A DNA stretch of 64,000 bases from Breznakiella homolactica (GCF_016616095.2 NZ_CP067089.2:620001-684000); one strand, 5' to 3'. Positions 41,753-51,007 are shown, counted from the first letter of the stretch. The notes: generated from the letters alone by a model not told the origin. Translations and numbers: made by a program.

Positions 41753-43012
41753 CTAATCCTTGCCCTGGGCCGCTATAAAAGCCCGGTATTTCTCAGGATC
41801 GCTCTTGAATGCGACGATGGGCGAAACCGGGTCTCCGAGGGCTTTGGAAAGAGCCTGGGTGGCCTCAAAGATAAGCCTTTCGGCATCGACGAGCCTGCCG
41901 GCCCGGGAGGTGATGCCGATACAGAGTTCAGCTTTTTCGGAGAAGACCTCCGAAAGTTTGCCCCGTATCTTGTTGTGGAATTCCTCGGCCTTTACAAATC
42001 CCTGATCCAGGTCAATATTCGGAATTATTAATGAAATCCCCCGTTCGCCCCATTCAAAAATAAGGTCCCGGAAGGTAAAAAACGCCACCGCGGCTTCGGC
42101 GAATTTATCGAAAAATTCCTCATCCGGGGAATCGATATCCCGGAATTCCATGATAATAAAGACCAGATCCTGCTCAAAGGACGCCCCCCGGTGGAGCTCG
42201 GCGGCAAGCCGCTCCTTTGTGTAAGCTTCCCAGCTTATATTGCCGTGGGGAGAATAGAGCCCCTGGGGGCCGGTACAGTCCGGCGGCCCGCCGTCATCGT
42301 CGGATAGCTGCGGACCGGCGGGATCTGATTCAATATCAAAATCCGGAATGTCGAATGATTCCGGCTCCGGTTCAGCCGGACCGGAATCACCGCCGAATAC
42401 ATCGGCATAATCATCTTCGTCTTGTCTCTCATCGGCGCCGGGCGGGGCCGCGGGCCGGCGGTTCGGAACAGTCCCGGGGACCGGCCGTTTTCCCAGAATC
42501 GATTCCGCCATCAGGCAGAGAAACGCCAAAGCCAGGGCGGCCAGTACGATCAGCAGTGTGTTTTTGAGAATATCCGTGAATACGGTGTAATCTATATAAT
42601 CTGAAACGGCGCTTACCGTTACGTTGCGCACGTCATTGATTCGCAGGGGTGAATAGAATGGGTCCTTTGAAAGTCCGAATCGGGTTGAAAAACGGGGAGA
42701 ATCACCCACCCACGTTATGATTCCTTCAGTCCGTTCAACCGCGTATTCATTGCCGTAGGGGCCGGAAATGATTGCCGCCTGGAGAGTAACGGAATTCATG
42801 ATACCGTCACTGACCGCTTCCTTGAAAGGTTCATTCATAAACCCAAGTACACCGGCGTTCGACGCGGTATTCACGAGCTCAAAAAACTCCTCTTTTGCCA
42901 GGCTGCGGCGTTCATTTATGCTGACATAGATCCTATATGCGCCGAATCCGACAGCAGCAACATACACAACAATACAAACACAGGCTATAAACGAAGTTAT
43001 TTTTTGTCGCAT
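41753..43012 (-). CDS. Membrane protein with degenerate GGDEF-like C-terminal domain
   Basis: 419 residues. Membrane helices lie at about 6-28 and 148-170, with an extracytoplasmic domain between them. An acidic, Pro-rich linker (about 180-265) follows. The C-terminal 145 residues have the outline of a GGDEF fold: FFDKFAEAAVAFFTFRDLIFEWGERGISLIIPN, where the signature position reads WGERG, and a late LCIGITSRAGRLVDAERLIFEATQALSKA block. Without the GGDEF signature it should not make cyclic-di-GMP; a sensory or scaffold role is more likely. The promoter is 6 bases before the ATG. Confidence 0.72.
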   Translation of the reverse strand: MRQKITSFIACVCIVVYVAAVGFGAYRIYVSINERRSLAKEEFFELVNTASNAGVLGFMNEPFKEAVSDGIMNSVTLQAAIISGPYGNEYAVERTEGIITWVGDSPRFSTRFGLSKDPFYSPLRINDVRNVTVSAVSDYIDYTVFTDILKNTLLIVLAALALAFLCLMAESILGKRPVPGTVPNRRPAAPPGADERQDEDDYADVFGGDSGPAEPEPESFDIPDFDIESDPAGPQLSDDDGGPPDCTGPQGLYSPHGNISWEAYTKERLAAELHRGASFEQDLVFIIMEFRDIDSPDEEFFDKFAEAAVAFFTFRDLIFEWGERGISLIIPNIDLDQGFVKAEEFHNKIRGKLSEVFSEKAELCIGITSRAGRLVDAERLIFEATQALSKALGDPVSPIVAFKSDPEKYRAFIAAQGKD

Positions 43013-43018
43013 ATCTAT

Positions 43019-43024
43019 ATTATA
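43019..43024 (-). promoter_or_regulatory. -10 box of the degenerate GGDEF-like gene
   Basis: Minus-strand TATAAT is followed by 6 bases and the ATG at 43012. No ribosome site is possible in that space, which fits a leaderless message. The -35 is weak. Confidence 0.6.
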
Positions 43025-43069
43025 TACGCATTTTTGTTCACATGCTAGGATATTAGGGAGGTATGATGC

Positions 43070-43897
43070 ATGAATTTGCGAAAAAGAGGCCTTTTAGGGG
43101 GGTGGTACCCCGATTCCGCTGAGAAAATTTCTCTTTTTCTCGGATCCCTGGCGGATGGATGCCAGCGGGGCAGCGCCTTTGCCTGCCTTGCGCCCCACGC
43201 CGGCTGGTATTATTCCGGTTCCCTGGGAGCCAGGGCGCTGCTTTCCCTTGATCCGCAGACTGACACCGTGATCGTCATCGGGGGGCATCTTCCCGGCGGG
43301 TACCCTGTTCTTGCGGCTGAAGAAGACGGTTTTGAGACTCCCCTGGGACCGCTGGAAGCCGACGGGGAACTCCGGGATTCACTCTTTAAGGTGTTTTCCG
43401 CGGCTCCGGATAATCAGACCGACAATACCGTGGAAATCCATCTGCCCATGGTCCGGTTCTTTTTCCCGGAAGCCCGGGTCGTCTGGATGCGGCTGCCGGC
43501 GGATACCGCTTCCTTTGAAGCGGGAAAACGGATTGCCGAAATCTCGGACACCCTTGGCCGCCGGACGGCGGTGGTGGCGTCCACGGATCTTACCCATTAC
43601 GGCCCCAATTACCGGTTCACCCCCCGGGGGACCGGCCCGGAAGCCCTGACCTGGGTTAAAGAAAAGAACGACACGGATTTTATCGACGCTGTTTCCGCCG
43701 GCGATCCCGAAGCCGTTCTGGAACGGGCCGGCCGAGACCATTCCGCCTGTTCCGCCGGCGCCGTCCTTGGAGCCATGGGATTTGCCCGCGGAAGAGGCGC
43801 TGAACACGCGGTCCTCCTGGGATACCATACCAGCGCGGATATAGACCCCCATCCGTCTTTTGTGGGATACGCCGCAATGGCCTGGTATCCCGCGTAA
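43070..43897 (+). CDS. MEMO1 / AmmeMemoRadiSam system protein B
   Basis: 275 residues, the full MEMO family length. Motifs: WYPDSAEKI at the N-terminus, APHAGWYYSGSLGARAL, VIVIGGHLPG, EIHLPMVRFFFPEARVVWMRL, VASTDLTHYGPNYRF, and a late DHSACSAGAVLGAMGFARGRG. His/Asp/Cys residues typical of the metal site are retained. GGGAGG precedes the ATG. The usual partners (AMMECR1 and the radical SAM protein) are not adjacent; partners might be elsewhere. Function of bacterial MEMO is unsettled. Confidence 0.88.
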   Translation: MNLRKRGLLGGWYPDSAEKISLFLGSLADGCQRGSAFACLAPHAGWYYSGSLGARALLSLDPQTDTVIVIGGHLPGGYPVLAAEEDGFETPLGPLEADGELRDSLFKVFSAAPDNQTDNTVEIHLPMVRFFFPEARVVWMRLPADTASFEAGKRIAEISDTLGRRTAVVASTDLTHYGPNYRFTPRGTGPEALTWVKEKNDTDFIDAVSAGDPEAVLERAGRDHSACSAGAVLGAMGFARGRGAEHAVLLGYHTSADIDPHPSFVGYAAMAWYPA

Positions 43898-43901
43898 TGG
43901 C

Positions 43902-45605
43902 TTATCCCCGGGGAGCGGTTATCCTGCGGATTATTCCGTCGGTTTCCTGCTTCACCGCGGAAAACAGCCGTTCCGTATCCCAGTCCGGATGGCGCCGCTT
44001 CATGGCGGCCCCGGCGGGGAGCAGGGTGAGCAGTATTTCCAGTCCGCTTTCCGGAAGCAACGAAAGGTTGCCCGCTATTTCCCCGGTAATCGGCGGAAGC
44101 GCCAGGACAGCTTCCCGGTAATGGTCAAGGAATTCCCCGGCGGACATCCTGGCGGGGCCCGCGGCAAAGGTATGTATGGAATTTCCTCCCGGGACCTCCG
44201 GCGCGGACCGCACCGGTCTTACCGGAGCGCCCATCCCGGGAACCGATTTAAGCCGGGCAGCCATACGCAAGGCCTTCGCTTCGAGCCGCTCCCGGTACAT
44301 CCTGAGGGTAGGGGTCTCATAATACCAGGAGTCCCCGGCAGCTGTTTTTTCGAGGCTGGTGTTCCGGTACAAGAACGCCGAAAAAAGACTTTCTTCCGGG
44401 GAGAAACGGTTCTGCCGGATATCGAAATACGGGTATATGTACGTTCCCCTGGCATACGTTTTTCCCCGAGGATACGAAAAATCAGCTCCATAGAGAAAAA
44501 TTTCCGACGCTCCCAGGTAATCTGCCAGGGAAACCGCCGCGTAAGTTACATTGCCTCCGGAGGTATCGATTGCCGGCAGGCTGCGCCAGTGCCGGGAAAC
44601 GTACCGGGCCAGAGGGTGGCCGCTGCTGAAAAACCGCACATTGCCGGACAGGGAGGACAGGAGCGGCGGGCTGGCAATATCCAGGAACAGGGGCATGTCC
44701 CGGGGGATGCCTCCCATAAAATGGTAATAGCTGATGTGCTGGCAGTCTATGGAAACCGCCGCGTCGGGAGTTATGCCCGCCGATACCAGAACCGGAATTG
44801 CCGTATCCGCGGCAAGTATGAAAAGGTTTTTCCTGTTTTCATGAAGTTCCGGAAGCTGCGCTTCCAGGGAGGGGCCTGCCGCAATGACCGCAGCCCTTTT
44901 TATACCGGGGAAGAGCTCCTGGCGTCCTTCGGCGTTATGGATATTCCTGAGAATATTGGAAAGCCACCGCTTCCCGAAAAACGCCTGCACCGAATAATCC
45001 GCCGAAACACCATCCACGGCTTTCTTTATTGCTTCAACGGTCTCCGCGAAATTCTGCTGATCGAACTCAACCCTTGTCCTCAGGGGCATAACCCGGATTC
45101 CCCCGAAGAGGACCGGTTTGTATCGGTCCAGAATATACTGTTCCACGGTCTCCGGGGAAGGATCAATCATCAGGCGGACCCGGGAATCATTGAAGATAGG
45201 GACGTAATCCTTTGAAGCAAGGAGTTCGGTCATACTGTGTATATTGTAGTCGATGATTAGCAGGTGCCGTATATTCCGCTGTCCCAGTGCCGCTTCAATA
45301 TGGTATCCGCCGCCGAGACCCAGAAAAACCAGGAAACCCTCATCTTCGAGGGTTGAAATAAGCCGGGAACCCTCCCGGACAGGATCAACTATGGAATGCA
45401 GGGGATGGGATTTTCCCGAGGGATCAACCACGGCGGGTACGGGAATACCGGCCCGGGATTCCAGAATTTTATAGCAGCCCCGGGTACTTTCGGAAACCGT
45501 CAGCCGGGAACAGAGTTCCGGATCGTACCGTGAGAGACTGAGCAGGTTCCTTTCAAAAATATACTGCCGTTCATCGGCGCTGCCGCCGGCCGCTTCATGA
45601 TTCAT
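43902..45605 (-). CDS. DUF115 / MptE-like protein (motility accessory factor type), copy 2
   Basis: 567 residues. The DUF115 core is near residues 200-330: AAVIAAGPSLEAQLPELHENRKNLFILAADTAIPVLVSAGITPDAAVSIDCQ, that is, the GPS nucleotide-type loop and the PD...SID block. The N-terminal region has LGLGGGYHIEAAL. DUF115 proteins include the archaeal 6-hydroxymethylpterin pyrophosphokinase MptE and Maf proteins that glycosylate flagellin. In a spirochaete the Maf-like role is more likely, but no flagellar gene is adjacent. It overlaps the previous gene by 4 bases. Confidence 0.85.
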   Translation of the reverse strand: MNHEAAGGSADERQYIFERNLLSLSRYDPELCSRLTVSESTRGCYKILESRAGIPVPAVVDPSGKSHPLHSIVDPVREGSRLISTLEDEGFLVFLGLGGGYHIEAALGQRNIRHLLIIDYNIHSMTELLASKDYVPIFNDSRVRLMIDPSPETVEQYILDRYKPVLFGGIRVMPLRTRVEFDQQNFAETVEAIKKAVDGVSADYSVQAFFGKRWLSNILRNIHNAEGRQELFPGIKRAAVIAAGPSLEAQLPELHENRKNLFILAADTAIPVLVSAGITPDAAVSIDCQHISYYHFMGGIPRDMPLFLDIASPPLLSSLSGNVRFFSSGHPLARYVSRHWRSLPAIDTSGGNVTYAAVSLADYLGASEIFLYGADFSYPRGKTYARGTYIYPYFDIRQNRFSPEESLFSAFLYRNTSLEKTAAGDSWYYETPTLRMYRERLEAKALRMAARLKSVPGMGAPVRPVRSAPEVPGGNSIHTFAAGPARMSAGEFLDHYREAVLALPPITGEIAGNLSLLPESGLEILLTLLPAGAAMKRRHPDWDTERLFSAVKQETDGIIRRITAPRG

Positions 45606-47044
45606 GACAGGATTTCCCTTATTCTCCGCAGAATAGAATCGATAGTGCCCGGTTCACCCGGTATTCCGGCGAATTCACCCAATTCCCGTATAGCCGCGTC
45701 CTGGAGCCGGTTCCGGGAGTATAAACCTTCCAGCAGTTTCGGTAACCCCTCACGGCCATCCTGAGCGGTCTCTGCCGGGATAAACTGCGGAAAGGCGCCT
45801 TTTCCGTTTACGGCGGATGCGCCGGGGACGTTTCCGCGCAGGTCCCGGTGGATGGTTCCCAGGGAATATATCTTTCTTGGAAAAGACCGCAGGTATTCCT
45901 TAAACCAGGCCGCGTATATTCCAAAGCTGTTCCCGGCTTTTTCCCGGACGGAACGGTCGAAAAATCTGGAATAGGCAGGATCCAGGCGGTTTACTCCGGA
46001 TGTGACGATACTGTCTAGGCTGTACGGCCTGGCATGGCTCCTGAGGTCCCGGCTTTCCAGGTCCATCCCCGCCGCATACAGCGTTCCTGATGTCAGGAAC
46101 AGGGCCAGATCCAGGGCGGAAGCCGTTACCGTCCCCCGCTGAGGAAGGCTGAGGCGGGGGATTCCAGATAGATCCAGTATGCTGTTCTGCCAGGCAGTTC
46201 CGTCGCCCAATACCAGAATCGGCGTGGCCATGTACTGGGACGGCAGCGCCGCGCTGAGGGGCGCCGCCAGGGGAATCTGCCTTTTACTCCGGCAGGTATA
46301 CCGGATTGTTTCAAATAAGTGGGCGTGAGCCCAGTTCCCGCCGTCGGTGCTGATGATAAGATCCGGCGTAATATCCCGGCCGAGAAGAGCGGGAACGGAG
46401 GAAGCGGCGGCAAGGATAAAGGCGTTCCTATTGTCCGAGGCTCTTTTTATCAGATCCAGGGAATCCTCAAGTCCGGGACCGGCCCCGGTGATGATTATCG
46501 GAGCGGTCCCCGGATTAATCCGGAGAAACCGGGTAATTCCCCGGAAATTTTTATCGACGTTTCTCAGCCACCGGGGACCGAAGTATTCAGCGGTTCTGGA
46601 ATTCGCCGCCGCCCGGCGCAGAAATTCCGCTGTTTCCGCCAGAACATCCCGGTATACTGTACCATAGGCGGCAGCGGAGGGTTTCCATTCTATGATCTGT
46701 ACCCGGACCGCTTCTGAATCGGGAATTTCCCTTTCAAGCCATTTCTGCAGGGAAACCGGTTCCTCCGGCTCCCATTCAGCGTCGGGGGAACCGGTCCCCG
46801 CGAAAAATGAGGAACAATGAACTGCCAGAATCCGCACTCCGGGAAACTGATACCGCAGGTATTCGATGCAGTAACCCAGGCCCGGTTCCAGGAGGATAAA
46901 ATACCGGGTTCCGTCCTTTACGGAGAGTGATGCGGTGTATCGTTCCGCCTCTTTTTTGGGATCATAGACTGAATGGATCGGCTTCGTTCCGCAGTATGCC
47001 GTGGGAAATCCGCTTCTGGTATCAGCGAGTTTTTCGGTCATCAC
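45602..47044 (-). CDS. DUF115 / MptE-like protein, copy 1
   Basis: 480 residues. The core reads APIIITGAGPGLEDSLDLIKRASDNRNAFILAAASSVPALLGRDITPDLIISTDGG, the same GP loop and PD...STD block as the second copy. The N-terminal portion has LEPGLGYCIEYLRYQFPGVRILAVH. The two copies are divergent, so they likely have different acceptors or partners. Both ends overlap neighbours by 4 bases, so it is co-translated in a four-gene unit. Confidence 0.83.
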   Translation of the reverse strand: MMTEKLADTRSGFPTAYCGTKPIHSVYDPKKEAERYTASLSVKDGTRYFILLEPGLGYCIEYLRYQFPGVRILAVHCSSFFAGTGSPDAEWEPEEPVSLQKWLEREIPDSEAVRVQIIEWKPSAAAYGTVYRDVLAETAEFLRRAAANSRTAEYFGPRWLRNVDKNFRGITRFLRINPGTAPIIITGAGPGLEDSLDLIKRASDNRNAFILAAASSVPALLGRDITPDLIISTDGGNWAHAHLFETIRYTCRSKRQIPLAAPLSAALPSQYMATPILVLGDGTAWQNSILDLSGIPRLSLPQRGTVTASALDLALFLTSGTLYAAGMDLESRDLRSHARPYSLDSIVTSGVNRLDPAYSRFFDRSVREKAGNSFGIYAAWFKEYLRSFPRKIYSLGTIHRDLRGNVPGASAVNGKGAFPQFIPAETAQDGREGLPKLLEGLYSRNRLQDAAIRELGEFAGIPGEPGTIDSILRRIREILS

Positions 47045-47832
47045 AGGTAGGGCTGTATGGAATCCATCGCTCCCTGTACGGTATCCGCTGTAAAACCCGA
47101 TACTTCCGCGGCGTGGAAACTGCCGGTAATCCTGTGGGCTATCAAATTCCGGTCGAGGTGTTTAGGAAAAAGAATTATATATCGGGAGGGGCCTATCTGG
47201 TATACGGAACCAAAAGACTCCGTGCCCTTGGCCAGCAGTTCAAAAAAATCGTTTTTTTCGGTATCCGTTCCGGCGCTGTCCAGAATCAGCCCCTGAAAGG
47301 GGCCGCTGCTCTTCTGGTACCGGGTTATCTGCGTTTTCAGATCCGCCGGTTCCGCCGCCTGGCCGGAGGAAGAAGCCTCCGCGGCCGGGATCAGCATCTG
47401 GCTGACTTCCGTCAGGATCTGTTCGGTGGTTTCGGGGTTAAAGGGAATGCGGGTGTCTTCAATCAGAAGCAGAACGGAACCGGGCGGTGTCCGGCTGTCC
47501 AGGGGAAACCCCCAGACCGGACTGCCGCCGAACCTGCTTAATCCGAGATCCTCCGCCGTACCGGCTTTCCGGAGCCCGTTTCCGCTCAGATTCAATTTTT
47601 TCCGGGGAATAGCTACTTGCTCAATCCCAAAACCCGCGCCGGCGTAACTGGTATAGGTGTTTCCGGACAAGGCCAGGCATAAACCGGCCTGGAAACAGGT
47701 GTATGGTTTTAACAGGTTTAAAGCCGTATCCGCCGTGGACGCTCCCTGTTTGATCCTGAGAATACGTTCCACCAGGGCTTTGCCCATTTCATCCAGGGAA
47801 TCCCTGGATGATGCCTTGCTCAAAAGGCCCAT
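47041..47832 (-). CDS. Hypothetical protein of the DUF115 operon
   Basis: 263 residues, not recognised. No signal peptide. Residues about 25-140 could be a GAF-like sensory fold (LNLLKPYTCFQAGLCLALSG, SPVWGFPLDSRTPPGSVLLLIED), and the C-terminal half contains YIILFPKHLDRNLIAHRI. These are impressions and not firm assignments. Start overlaps the acidic protein's stop by one base and its stop overlaps the first DUF115 gene. Confidence 0.65.
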   Translation of the reverse strand: MGLLSKASSRDSLDEMGKALVERILRIKQGASTADTALNLLKPYTCFQAGLCLALSGNTYTSYAGAGFGIEQVAIPRKKLNLSGNGLRKAGTAEDLGLSRFGGSPVWGFPLDSRTPPGSVLLLIEDTRIPFNPETTEQILTEVSQMLIPAAEASSSGQAAEPADLKTQITRYQKSSGPFQGLILDSAGTDTEKNDFFELLAKGTESFGSVYQIGPSRYIILFPKHLDRNLIAHRITGSFHAAEVSGFTADTVQGAMDSIQPYL

Positions 47833-50276
47833 TACACCAGACCCAGTTCCTCGAAAAGTTTTTTATAGGTTTCGAAATACTCCGATTTGGCAAACTCTTC
47901 GATTTTTTCTTCCGGCAGAGACTCCAGAAGCTGGTCCATGTAGGACAGAACGGTCTTAAGTTCCTGCTTGAGGTTCGGAGGAATCGCCTCATCTCCGGAC
48001 GCGGAGGGATGATTTTCAGAAGCCGTTTCCGGTACAAGATCTTCCGGCGGAAGCGCCTCATCACGGCCGACCGCCGCGGGCGGTTCTTCCATGGAAATAT
48101 CCTCTTCCAGCAGATCACTGCCTTCCAGGGCTTCGGCTTCCTCTTCGGGAATGATTTCCTCTACTTCCTCAAGGTCCTCATCAAATGTTCCGTCATCAGC
48201 GGACGGAACAAAGGATTCCTCCGGTCCTACGACGAATCCTTCGGGAATAACCTCGGCGAAGCTCTCTTCCTCGGGCTCGGAATCCATGATTTCAAGATCC
48301 AGGGACTCATCGGTGTCTATGAGGGAATCCTCATCCACGGGGAGTTCCAGTTCTTCCTCAGGAAGTTCCTCATCCAGATCCAGGGAAATAGCTTCGTCCT
48401 CTTCGAGGATCGGTTCCTCCAGATCGAGATCTATTCCGAGATTATCAAGGGAAGGTTCCTCCACGGGGTTATCCGCCACATCGCCCAGATCGGGTTCTTC
48501 GATAACCGTATTGGTGAGGTCGATTTCATCGGTGTCGATATCCAGGGGAACATCGTCCTCAAGATAGGTTGTATCATCGGGAGCTTCGGTCATGGGGTGG
48601 GCCCCTTCTTCCCGGAGCTGCTTCAGTTCATCACTGTCCTTTTCTTCTATTTCGAGGATCTCTTCTTCGTCGTCCAGTTCCGGCTCAAGAACCGGTTCAG
48701 CCTCAACATCAAGAATATCTTCTGCGTCATCTTCGGGTTCGAGTACCGGCACCGTTTCTGCGGTCTCCGAGATGTCGAAATCGTCATCAAGGCCGATATC
48801 AAAGCTCAGATCTTCCGGTTCTTCATCAAGGACCAGCGGCGCAGCGTCATCTTCGCCGAGGTTCTCCTCAAAAATGATCGTATCATCATCGGAACCGGTG
48901 TCCAGTGAAATGCCGAGATCGTCGAGATCGTCAGATTCCGCGTGTATTTCCGGCTCAGCGGCGTCCCCGGTGATGCTTTCGGCGATTTCATCCTCCGTAA
49001 GCGCCATGTCGGGTTCTTCCAGTAAAAGGTCATCCTCCGCGGCGGGGGCCTCCTCGGTAAGGATATCCGGCTCATCAACCATGAAGTCGTCTGATTTTCC
49101 GGCCGTGATGTCACTTTCCTCATCGGGGACCGTAAGCGTATCAACTGAGTCTATGTCGAAGGATGGAAAATCGTCATTTTCCAGGGATACCGTGGCGTCC
49201 TGGCCGGCTTCTTCGGTAAAGTCGGCGGTATTGAGGATATTGTCGAGCTCATCGCCGGTAAGGGAGATCTTGTCGTCATCCTCTTCGTCAAAGAAACCGC
49301 GGTTGTCGCCTTTATCCGCCGCTTCGGCGGGTTCCGCGCCTTCATGTTCCGTATAGGCTGCCAGTTCCTGCTTTAAGCTCGATAATTCGGCTTTTATGGA
49401 CGAAAGTTCATCGGCTATTTTTACCAGCAGTTCCGTTGAAAGGTCTGCCTTCGGTGTTTCAGCGGCATGGGCAGGTTCCTCCTCCGGTGAAGAATCCGAA
49501 CTCTGCAGTTCCTGGCCGAAGGCGGCCACGTCATCGAAATCTATATCCGCTTCCGATATTCCGGCATCCTCACTGGATTTGGCCTCCGCTGTATCGTCCT
49601 CATCCAGGGCCAGATCGGGCATGTCCGGAAGATCGGAACTGAAATCATCCCCAAGATCCATGGAAATCCCGCTGTCTTCATCCTGATCCGTTCCGCTGTC
49701 TTCCGTGTCAAAATCAAGGGATGTATCGAGCTCTTCCAGGTCATTAAAATCTATGTCCAGATCCGGTATATCCGTATCCGGGGATTCGGTGTCATTTTCC
49801 GGGGTGGTTTCCGCTTTTTCCGTATCTGATTCATCGAGGAAATCGTTCATGGAAATTTCGGTGAAGGAGGATTCATCGTCCGTTTCGGGCGTATCCAGGT
49901 CAAAGGAGGCGTCAAAACTGAAATCGTCCTCCGTGGCGTCCTCCGCGCCGGCCGCTTCCCCGTCTTCGGAACCGGTGTCCTCAAAGGAAACGGTGAGATC
50001 CGAAAAGTCATCGAAATCCGAATCGTCTCCGGATTTTCCTGAATCGTCGTCAAGAACTTCGGTTTGGTCGAGAAATGAAAGGTCGGAATCCAAATCCAGG
50101 TCCGGCAGTTCTTCCGTATCTGCAATAGTACTATCGGCTGTGTCCTGGATATCACTGTTTACGGATGAAAGGTCCTGGGGTTCACTCTTAACCCATACCC
50201 CGTATTCATCAAGCTCATCAGAGGACCCAATCGTACTGCGGTCATAATATATCGATGGTTTTTTTTCACTTGCCAT
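47832..50276 (-). CDS. Very acidic Asp/Glu-rich repetitive protein
   Basis: 814 residues from ATG 50276, behind GGGAGTGGG. The N-terminal ~35 residues are ordinary (PSIYYDRSTIGSSDELDEYGVWVKSEP). The next ~700 are dominated by Asp, Glu and Ser, with short recurring LDLDEE/DIDFND-type units. A short predicted coiled coil (LLVKIADELSSIKAELSSLKQELAAYTEH) lies near 300. The end is a helical, less acidic tail (PPNLKQELKTVLSYMDQLLESLPEEKIEEFAKSEYFETYKKLFEELG). No enzyme motif. It heads the DUF115 operon; a cytoplasmic scaffold or cation-binding role is conceivable but unproven. Confidence 0.75.
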   Translation of the reverse strand: MASEKKPSIYYDRSTIGSSDELDEYGVWVKSEPQDLSSVNSDIQDTADSTIADTEELPDLDLDSDLSFLDQTEVLDDDSGKSGDDSDFDDFSDLTVSFEDTGSEDGEAAGAEDATEDDFSFDASFDLDTPETDDESSFTEISMNDFLDESDTEKAETTPENDTESPDTDIPDLDIDFNDLEELDTSLDFDTEDSGTDQDEDSGISMDLGDDFSSDLPDMPDLALDEDDTAEAKSSEDAGISEADIDFDDVAAFGQELQSSDSSPEEEPAHAAETPKADLSTELLVKIADELSSIKAELSSLKQELAAYTEHEGAEPAEAADKGDNRGFFDEEDDDKISLTGDELDNILNTADFTEEAGQDATVSLENDDFPSFDIDSVDTLTVPDEESDITAGKSDDFMVDEPDILTEEAPAAEDDLLLEEPDMALTEDEIAESITGDAAEPEIHAESDDLDDLGISLDTGSDDDTIIFEENLGEDDAAPLVLDEEPEDLSFDIGLDDDFDISETAETVPVLEPEDDAEDILDVEAEPVLEPELDDEEEILEIEEKDSDELKQLREEGAHPMTEAPDDTTYLEDDVPLDIDTDEIDLTNTVIEEPDLGDVADNPVEEPSLDNLGIDLDLEEPILEEDEAISLDLDEELPEEELELPVDEDSLIDTDESLDLEIMDSEPEEESFAEVIPEGFVVGPEESFVPSADDGTFDEDLEEVEEIIPEEEAEALEGSDLLEEDISMEEPPAAVGRDEALPPEDLVPETASENHPSASGDEAIPPNLKQELKTVLSYMDQLLESLPEEKIEEFAKSEYFETYKKLFEELGLV

Positions 50277-50335
50277 GACCCACTCCCACAAAAATTACAC
50301 TATTATATCGAATATCGGCCAGTACGTATAAACAT

Positions 50336-50361
50336 TGTAGGTTTTTTAAACAAAACCTACA
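50336..50361. promoter_or_regulatory. Perfect inverted repeat between divergent genes
   Basis: 10-base arms TGTAGGTTTT and AAAACCTACA flank TTAAAC. It lies in the 178-base gap between the acidic-protein gene (minus) and the FtsB-like gene (plus). A minus-strand TATAAT is at 50302-50307 and a weak plus promoter TTGTCA at 50402-50407. Operator-like; could also be a small terminator stem, but no U-tract follows. Confidence 0.5.
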
Positions 50362-50454
50362 TATAAGTGCACAATTTGATGTTAGCCCAGGGTTTTTCCT
50401 GTTGTCAATGGAGATTGCTCAAGAATATGGGAAAAGAGACCGTAAATCTTTATA

Positions 50455-50901
50455 ATGAACAATGTAAAGTATCTCATGGCCCTTTGGGTGGCCATTGCCG
50501 TATATTCCCTTTCATCAATAACCATCGGACCCCGGGGCCTGATTGCCTATGACGGGTTAATCCAGGAGCGGGACCGGCTCAGGGCAAACATGGAAGAACT
50601 CCAGTCCATAAACCGGAATCTCGAAGGTTCCATGGATGCCCTGCGGTACGATTCGGATACCCTTTCCGTATACGCCCGGGAACTCGGCTACGGCGGAGCG
50701 GATGAAAATTTTGTGCGGATTGTCGGCCTGCCCGGGGCGGGGAAAAAACGGGTCTCCGCCGGACAGCTTATGGTGGGGATCAGGCCCCAGGTGGTTCCCG
50801 AAAAAACACTGCGGCTTATCTCAATCGCCGTGGGCTTTACCTTGTGCGCGGGCTTCGCCGTTTCGGGGTTCCGGCGCCGGAAAGAAGGCCCCCGGTATTA
50901 G
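50455..50901 (+). CDS. Septum formation initiator family protein (FtsB/DivIC-like)
   Basis: 148 residues. One N-terminal membrane helix (about 4-25) is followed by a coiled coil (about 35-65, ERDRLRANMEELQSINRNLEG) and the family end-motif ALRYDSDTLSVYARELGYGGADENFVRI, typical of FtsB/DivIC. A second hydrophobic segment near 120-138 is less usual. It should help link the FtsQ/FtsL division complex. A TATAAT at 50451-50456 overlaps the annotated ATG, so the true start may be the next in-frame ATG at 50476. Confidence 0.82.
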   Translation: MNNVKYLMALWVAIAVYSLSSITIGPRGLIAYDGLIQERDRLRANMEELQSINRNLEGSMDALRYDSDTLSVYARELGYGGADENFVRIVGLPGAGKKRVSAGQLMVGIRPQVVPEKTLRLISIAVGFTLCAGFAVSGFRRRKEGPRY

Positions 50902-50959
50902 CGTACAGGGCTCCTGCAAATAATCTATATCAAATTATTCAGAAAGCGGCATGGCATTA

Positions 50960-51007
50960 ACGGGTCCGGGGGACCCGTCACATGAAAAAAAAACCGCAAG
51001 CGGTTTT
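50960..51007 (+). terminator. Terminator pair after the FtsB-like gene
   Basis: First stem: ACGGGTCC (50960-50967) with GGACCCGT (50971-50978). Second: AAAACCGC with GCGGTTTT around 50990-51007 (loop AA), preceded by a long A-run and ending in T, the form of a bidirectional terminator. The repeat copy D follows about 80 bases later. Confidence 0.65.

Noticed and set aside
43860..45215. 451-codon plus-strand frame opposite the DUF115 gene
   Set aside because: Basic, Pro/Arg-rich shadow sequence; the minus-strand protein has clear DUF115 motifs.
47808..48908. Plus-strand frames antisense to the acidic protein, including long Ser-rich ones
   Set aside because: They are mirror images of Asp/Glu codons in the minus-strand gene, with no family features or ribosome sites.
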